Assembly (NCBI GenBank): GCA_964433875.1
Contig: CAYSSO010000047.1
Location: forward strand, 1 to 8,913
Length of the DNA stretch: 8,913 nucleotides
Reading direction: 5' to 3'
DNA from: Athalassotoga sp964433875
GTDB taxonomy: Bacteria > Thermotogota > Thermotogae > Mesoaciditogales > Mesoaciditogaceae
Below, in pieces: positions 6,629-8,913 of the stretch. A program made the position numbers and the translations under genes. The stretch's first letter is position 1. Every line of letters starts with the position of its first letter. The notes under the pieces are model-generated. The model searched no databases. It saw nothing but the letters and a program-made list of their open reading frames with translations, and was not told where the DNA came from.

Positions 6629-6721
6629 TTAAGCCGGCTCTCGCCGGCTTGATTTTACCTTAAAATAGTCGTCGAGGAAGTAAATCTCCTCTACGTGACC
6701 GTGACGTCGTATGACGCGCAT
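6629..6721 (-). CDS. Possible small ORF or 3' continuation of the neighbouring gene beyond its UGA
   Basis: This 30-codon minus-strand frame begins at ATG 6719-6721 and ends at the TAA 6629-6631 inside the terminator stem. It is in the same frame as the gene ending at 6737, so a UGA is the only stop between them. The peptide includes GHVEEIYFLDDYFK and an Arg-rich start and end. The DNA is more GC-rich than other intergenic sequence here. There is no Shine-Dalgarno before its ATG, so it is either not translated, translated by coupling, or made by UGA readthrough. It is not recognised as a known family. Confidence 0.22.
   Translation of the reverse strand: MRVIRRHGHVEEIYFLDDYFKVKSSRREPA
6631..6658. 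terminator. Strong intrinsic terminator, probably bidirectional
   Basis: AAGCCGGC (6631-6638) and GCCGGCTT (6643-6650) form a perfect 8-bp GC-rich stem with a TCTC loop, followed by GATTTTA on the + strand. On the minus strand the same stem is followed by TTAATTATTTG, so it can also end transcripts from the gene at 6737-7141. Confidence 0.85.
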
Positions 6722-6736
6722 TCGGGCATATCTTTG

Positions 6737-7141
6737 TCACAGGCCGAGGCTTATCTGTTCCTCGATGTACTTCCAGAGGTTATGCTCGACTTCGAATACC
6801 CACAAAGATTCGGGCACCTCTATGAACAAAAGCAGTGGTGTGACAAGGAGTCCTTCTGCCGCAGCTATGCCAAGGTCTTTCAGCCATGCAGCGACTCCTA
6901 TTCTTATCGTCAAATCATCTGAAGTGCCTGTTATCGTCACGGTCAAAGATTGATCCGCCGCTATTATGGTCCTGAATAATCCGGTTTTCTGAGCCTGGAT
7001 TATGGTTCCATCAGGATGTGTGGCACTTTGTACTTTGAACTTTTCATTTTTGAAGAATTCCTCGATTTTGCCGGCCAACTTTTCCATATCGATATGTTTG
7101 TCTTTGTATTCCCTTACCGCATTTTTCATCTTATCCGGCAC
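6737..7141 (-). CDS. Small protein of unknown function
   Basis: The 134-residue protein is not recognised. The N-terminal half is charged and helical (YKDKHIDMEKLAGKIEEFF, residues about 12-30, predicted amphipathic). The middle reads as beta strands (TIIQAQKTGLFRTI, LTVTITG, LTIRIGVAAW, residues about 46-85) with a pattern of a two-layer sandwich. The C-terminal third has one hydrophobic stretch (about 92-106, AAAEGLLVTPLLLFI) that could be a membrane segment or a buried helix, then a helix ending YIEEQISLGL. The start is uncertain: the GTG at 7139-7141 is the only classical start upstream of the ATG at 7127-7129, and the GAAGG at 7155-7159 is better spaced for an out-of-frame ATG at 7144-7146. 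The frame stays open for 36 codons after the UGA stop. Confidence 0.65.
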   Translation of the reverse strand: MPDKMKNAVREYKDKHIDMEKLAGKIEEFFKNEKFKVQSATHPDGTIIQAQKTGLFRTIIAADQSLTVTITGTSDDLTIRIGVAAWLKDLGIAAAEGLLVTPLLLFIEVPESLWVFEVEHNLWKYIEEQISLGL

Positions 7142-7154
7142 ACCATAAAATGTG

Positions 7155-7207
7155 CCTTCTCTCCTTTCAGTATAAACATATATCTATTAGATGGATTCCA
7201 TATGGAA
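7155..7207 (-). promoter_or_regulatory. Promoter region of the small unknown protein, with a 12-bp palindrome
   Basis: On the minus strand TATACT (7174-7169) is a fair -10 box with no good -35. TTCCATATGGAA (7196-7207) is a perfect palindrome centred about 39 bases upstream of the implied transcript start, where a -35 box would be, so it could be an operator. GAGAAGG lies at 7155-7161. One such palindrome is expected by chance in a window of this size, so support is weak. Confidence 0.3.
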
Positions 7208-7340
7208 ATAGTTCATTCAACGCTATCCTTGAAATTTGTGCCGGCATGAAATTAAGACAGCAGGTATAGCAGAAGCCGAACTTTTGAAAGATATAAAATA
7301 AAAAAGATAAGCACAAATCAAAAAGTAAAACTCGGGGCAG

Positions 7341-7369
7341 TTGATATCTCTTCATAAAAGATATATAAT
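7341..7369 (+). promoter_or_regulatory. Promoter of the toxin-antitoxin operon
   Basis: TTGATA (7341-7346) and TATAAT (7364-7369) are separated by exactly 17 bases, a near-consensus sigma-A promoter. ATATCT and AGATAT (7344-7349 and 7359-7364) form an inverted repeat within it that could be a second regulator contact. Confidence 0.8.
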
Positions 7370-7372
7370 GAT

Positions 7373-7386
7373 TATTGTATACAATA
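7373..7386. promoter_or_regulatory. Palindromic operator of the toxin-antitoxin operon
   Basis: TATTGTATACAATA is a perfect 14-bp palindrome that covers the expected transcription start, 4 bases after the -10 box and about 20 bases before the antitoxin gene. Phd/YefM antitoxins bind short palindromes in their own promoters, so this is the likely autoregulation site. Confidence 0.65.
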
Positions 7387-7406
7387 TGTGAAAGGGGCGG
7401 GAAAAG

Positions 7407-7679
7407 TTGAAAGTGTTTAGCAGTAAAGAAGTACGGCAAAAATGGCGGGAATTGCTGGACGATATCTATACCGGAGGCGATGTGGTTGTCGAAAGAAACG
7501 GCAAACCTGTCGCTGTTGTCATTCCATACAAAGATTATGCCGAGATAAAGACAATTCTTGAAAACATCAGAGTTGAAAAACATGCAAACGATGTGTATGA
7601 AGAATGGAGAAGGAATCCGGCTACTGCGACATCTCTTAAAAAGTTTGAAAAAGAATTAAAAGATGAAGGTCTGATTTGA
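7407..7679 (+). CDS. Antitoxin, Phd/YefM family
   Basis: This 90-residue protein neutralises the RelE-type toxin encoded next to it and represses the operon. The N-terminal half has the Phd/YefM DNA-binding fold pattern: SSKEVRQKWRELLDDIYTGG, then DVVVERNGKPVAVVIPYKDY, the family hallmark (a strand VVVERNGKPVAVVIP around residues 26-40). The C-terminal part (about residues 55-90) is charged and probably disordered until it wraps the toxin. The start is a TTG at 7407-7409; the frame is closed by TGA at 7389-7391 upstream, so the only choices are this or GTG at 7413. The preceding AAAGGGG is a modest ribosome binding site. It overlaps the toxin start by 4 bases (TTGA), which couples their translation. 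Confidence 0.93.
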   Translation: MKVFSSKEVRQKWRELLDDIYTGGDVVVERNGKPVAVVIPYKDYAEIKTILENIRVEKHANDVYEEWRRNPATATSLKKFEKELKDEGLI

Positions 7680-7942
7680 GGAAATACGAAATTCTAATCC
7701 ACCGCAACGTTCAAAAGATCATCAAAAAACTGCCAAAAAATTTGATCCTCAAGATGCTGGATTCCATGAATAAACTGGCAGATGACCCGCGACCAAACGG
7801 AAGTAAAAAATTAAAAGGATACAAAAACTTGTGGAGAATCAGAGTCGGAGAGTGGCGGATCATTTACGCGATTGAAGATGAAAGACTTATCGTCGTGGTG
7901 GTTGAACTTACCACACGTGGACAGGCTTACAAAGACCTCTAA
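7676..7942 (+). CDS. Toxin, RelE/ParE superfamily (mRNA interferase type)
   Basis: This 88-residue protein has the RelE fold pattern: KYEILIHRNVQKIIKKLPKN at the start, then KKLKGYKNLWRIRVGEWRIIYAIED (44-68), the core of RelE-type ribosome-dependent mRNA endonucleases. Basic residues at the positions of the RelE active site are present: K45 and K47, R56, R61 in GEWRIIY, and R81 with Y85 near the C-terminus (RGQAYKDL), so an active toxin is likely rather than a decayed one. A ParE-like gyrase target cannot be fully excluded. The start is TTG at 7676-7678, overlapping the antitoxin stop, with GAAGGT 5 bases upstream inside the antitoxin gene. No clear terminator follows; the next gene is convergent. 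Confidence 0.93.
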   Translation: MRKYEILIHRNVQKIIKKLPKNLILKMLDSMNKLADDPRPNGSKKLKGYKNLWRIRVGEWRIIYAIEDERLIVVVVELTTRGQAYKDL

Positions 7943-7990
7943 ATTACAAACTTGGTGAGTATGAAAATAAATCAGAGGTATATCCATGGT

Positions 7991-8755
7991 TTATCCATTA
8001 TGGCTAATGATCGTGGCAATGTCATGCGCTCTTTTGATAAGAAAATTAAGAGTCGCATTGACGATTATCTTTTGCTGATCTAATCTCGTTATAGTCGCAG
8101 GATTATCTCCATCTTGACCTCCGTACCATCCAAATTGCGCATGATCTCCTCCCAAGATCCTTACATATTCAGTATTTTGAGGAAGTAAATGTTTTGCGTC
8201 TTCTATCTTTTGAGGTGTCGCAAGTCCATCATTGGTGGCATAGATTACGAGTACTGGAATTGAAGAATTTGAAAGATCATCCGAATCATCCGGATAGGAC
8301 GCCCACAAAACAATTCCATCTATTTTGTTTTCGTTATTCTTTGCATAACGAACAGCCATAACTCCTCCGAGAGAATGTCCTCCTATTACCCATTTTTTGA
8401 TGTATGGGTAATCTTTTACAACTTCACCGGCTTTGTCGACGCCAAAAATCGCCAAATTTAGCGGCATAGGAACTATAACCGTAAGGAATCCATGTGATGC
8501 TATCTCGCTCATTTCCGGAGCGTATGATCGAGGATCGACCTTCGCGCCGGGGTAAAAGATAAACCCAACAGTCGGTGTGGCACCTTTTGGTGTGAATGTT
8601 ATCCAATTTTTGTAAGTGACCTTAACAGAATCATTTGATTTCATTGCTTCTAAGGCTTGTGGCATAGCGTTCATTGGCTTTAGGTACCAAAAAAGCAGTC
8701 CCGCTGCAACCAAAATTGTTACAAGTGTCAAAAGAAAGATATTTCCCTTTTTCAT
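7991..8755 (-). CDS. Membrane-anchored alpha/beta hydrolase
   Basis: The 254-residue protein carries an N-terminal hydrophobic segment (about residues 6-24) after KK, an uncleaved signal anchor or signal peptide, so the catalytic domain is outside the cytoplasm. The alpha/beta hydrolase fold (Abhydrolase_5 type, PF12695) runs from about residue 60 to 240. The nucleophile elbow GGHSLGG gives S128, the acid is D176 in IYATNDGLATP, and the base is H205 in GGDHAQFG, a complete triad; FYPGAKV (67-73) is the expected oxyanion-hole region. The substrate is unknown; esters or peptides are both possible. The ATG has GAAGGT 7-8 bases upstream. It is convergent with the toxin gene and 48 bases downstream of another minus-strand gene, so it is probably the second gene of an operon. 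Confidence 0.88.
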   Translation of the reverse strand: MKKGNIFLLTLVTILVAAGLLFWYLKPMNAMPQALEAMKSNDSVKVTYKNWITFTPKGATPTVGFIFYPGAKVDPRSYAPEMSEIASHGFLTVIVPMPLNLAIFGVDKAGEVVKDYPYIKKWVIGGHSLGGVMAVRYAKNNENKIDGIVLWASYPDDSDDLSNSSIPVLVIYATNDGLATPQKIEDAKHLLPQNTEYVRILGGDHAQFGWYGGQDGDNPATITRLDQQKIIVNATLNFLIKRAHDIATIISHNG

Positions 8756-8803
8756 TTTTCGACCTTCTTTTTTATATACTCGTTTATTAGAATATCTGAA
8801 TTT

Positions 8804-8913
8804 TCATTCTTCCAATCTACCTTTCAAAAATGCGTCTTCCGGCTTTGTTATTGGAATGGGAATTATATTCTCAAGTGATCCTAAGGAAGAAGCAAGGTTC
8901 GGAAAGTGTTCTA
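8804..8913 (-). CDS. C-terminal end of an unidentified gene (5' end outside window)
   Basis: A minus-strand frame is open from the right edge to TGA at 8804-8806, giving the last 35 residues of a protein. The fragment includes ENIIPIPITKPEDAFLKGR and ends RLEE; it reads as genuine protein sequence but is too short for me to assign a family. It lies 48 bases upstream of the hydrolase gene on the same strand, so the two are probably cotranscribed. The gap between them holds only the hydrolase ribosome binding site and AT-rich sequence. Confidence 0.6.
   Translation of the reverse strand, partial: EHFPNLASSLGSLENIIPIPITKPEDAFLKGRLEE

Noticed and set aside
7236..7301. Short + strand frame ending in AGIAEAELLKDIK, protein-like
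   Set aside because: Only 21 codons, no ribosome binding site and no recognised family; cannot be told from chance, though it could be a gene remnant.
7167..7583. 138-codon minus-strand frame over the antitoxin gene
   Set aside because: It lies antisense to a clear Phd/YefM gene and its promoter, has no ribosome binding site and an unusual Phe/Tyr/Ile-rich composition; a shadow frame.
7935..7979. ACCTCT and AGAGGT inverted repeat after the toxin gene
   Set aside because: The arms are 33 bases apart and no T-tract follows, so it is not a credible terminator.
7980..8002. ATCCAT repeated near the convergent toxin and hydrolase ends
   Set aside because: Only six bases long and in part coding; likely chance.
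1..8913. CRISPR array, tRNA, rRNA, riboswitch, transposase or insertion sequence ends
   Set aside because: No regularly spaced repeats, cloverleaf-like sequence, conserved RNA stretch or transposase motif was seen on either strand.

Overview
The window is bacterial and looks like a chromosomal segment of a thermophilic or anaerobic Gram-negative-type lineage, most likely Thermotogota. The evidence is moderate AT richness, very strong GGAGGTGA ribosome binding sites, sigma-A type promoters, compact mixed-strand gene packing, a cofactor-dependent phosphoglycerate mutase, and a restriction-modification pair resembling the archaeal/thermophile MjaI type. The phylum is an inference and not proven by any marker gene here. 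No rRNA, tRNA, CRISPR array or transposase was found.

Region 1 (1-1042, + strand): the 3' end of a SAM-dependent methyltransferase gene, then a secreted or membrane protein of unknown function whose Shine-Dalgarno lies inside the end of the methyltransferase gene. Region 2 (1037-4678, - strand): a run of four genes read right to left: gpmA (phosphoglycerate mutase), a beta-class N4-cytosine DNA methyltransferase, an MjaI-family restriction endonuclease overlapping it by 8 bases, and an AraC-family regulator that overlaps the + strand gene by 6 bases tail to tail. The DNA methyltransferase has an extra C-terminal domain that reads like a staphylococcal-nuclease (SNase) fold with its catalytic positions lost. 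The inferred target CTAG occurs only three times in the window.

Region 3 (4679-6650, + strand): a shared divergent promoter region, a Gfo/Idh/MocA-family oxidoreductase, a mostly non-coding stretch with a possible 38-residue ORF on the - strand, and a stand-alone exported protein with its own extended -10 promoter and a strong intrinsic terminator. Region 4 (6629-7141, - strand): a small protein of unknown function whose frame stays open for 36 codons beyond its UGA stop, running into the same terminator hairpin. Region 5 (7341-7942, + strand): a complete Phd/YefM-RelE type II toxin-antitoxin operon with a consensus promoter and a 14-bp perfect palindrome at the expected operator position. 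Region 6 (7991-8913, - strand): a membrane-anchored alpha/beta hydrolase preceded by the 3' end of an unidentified gene that enters from the right edge.

The theme is ordinary housekeeping and metabolic genes interrupted by two self-maintaining modules (restriction-modification and toxin-antitoxin). The most unusual item is the methyltransferase with a degenerate SNase-like domain.
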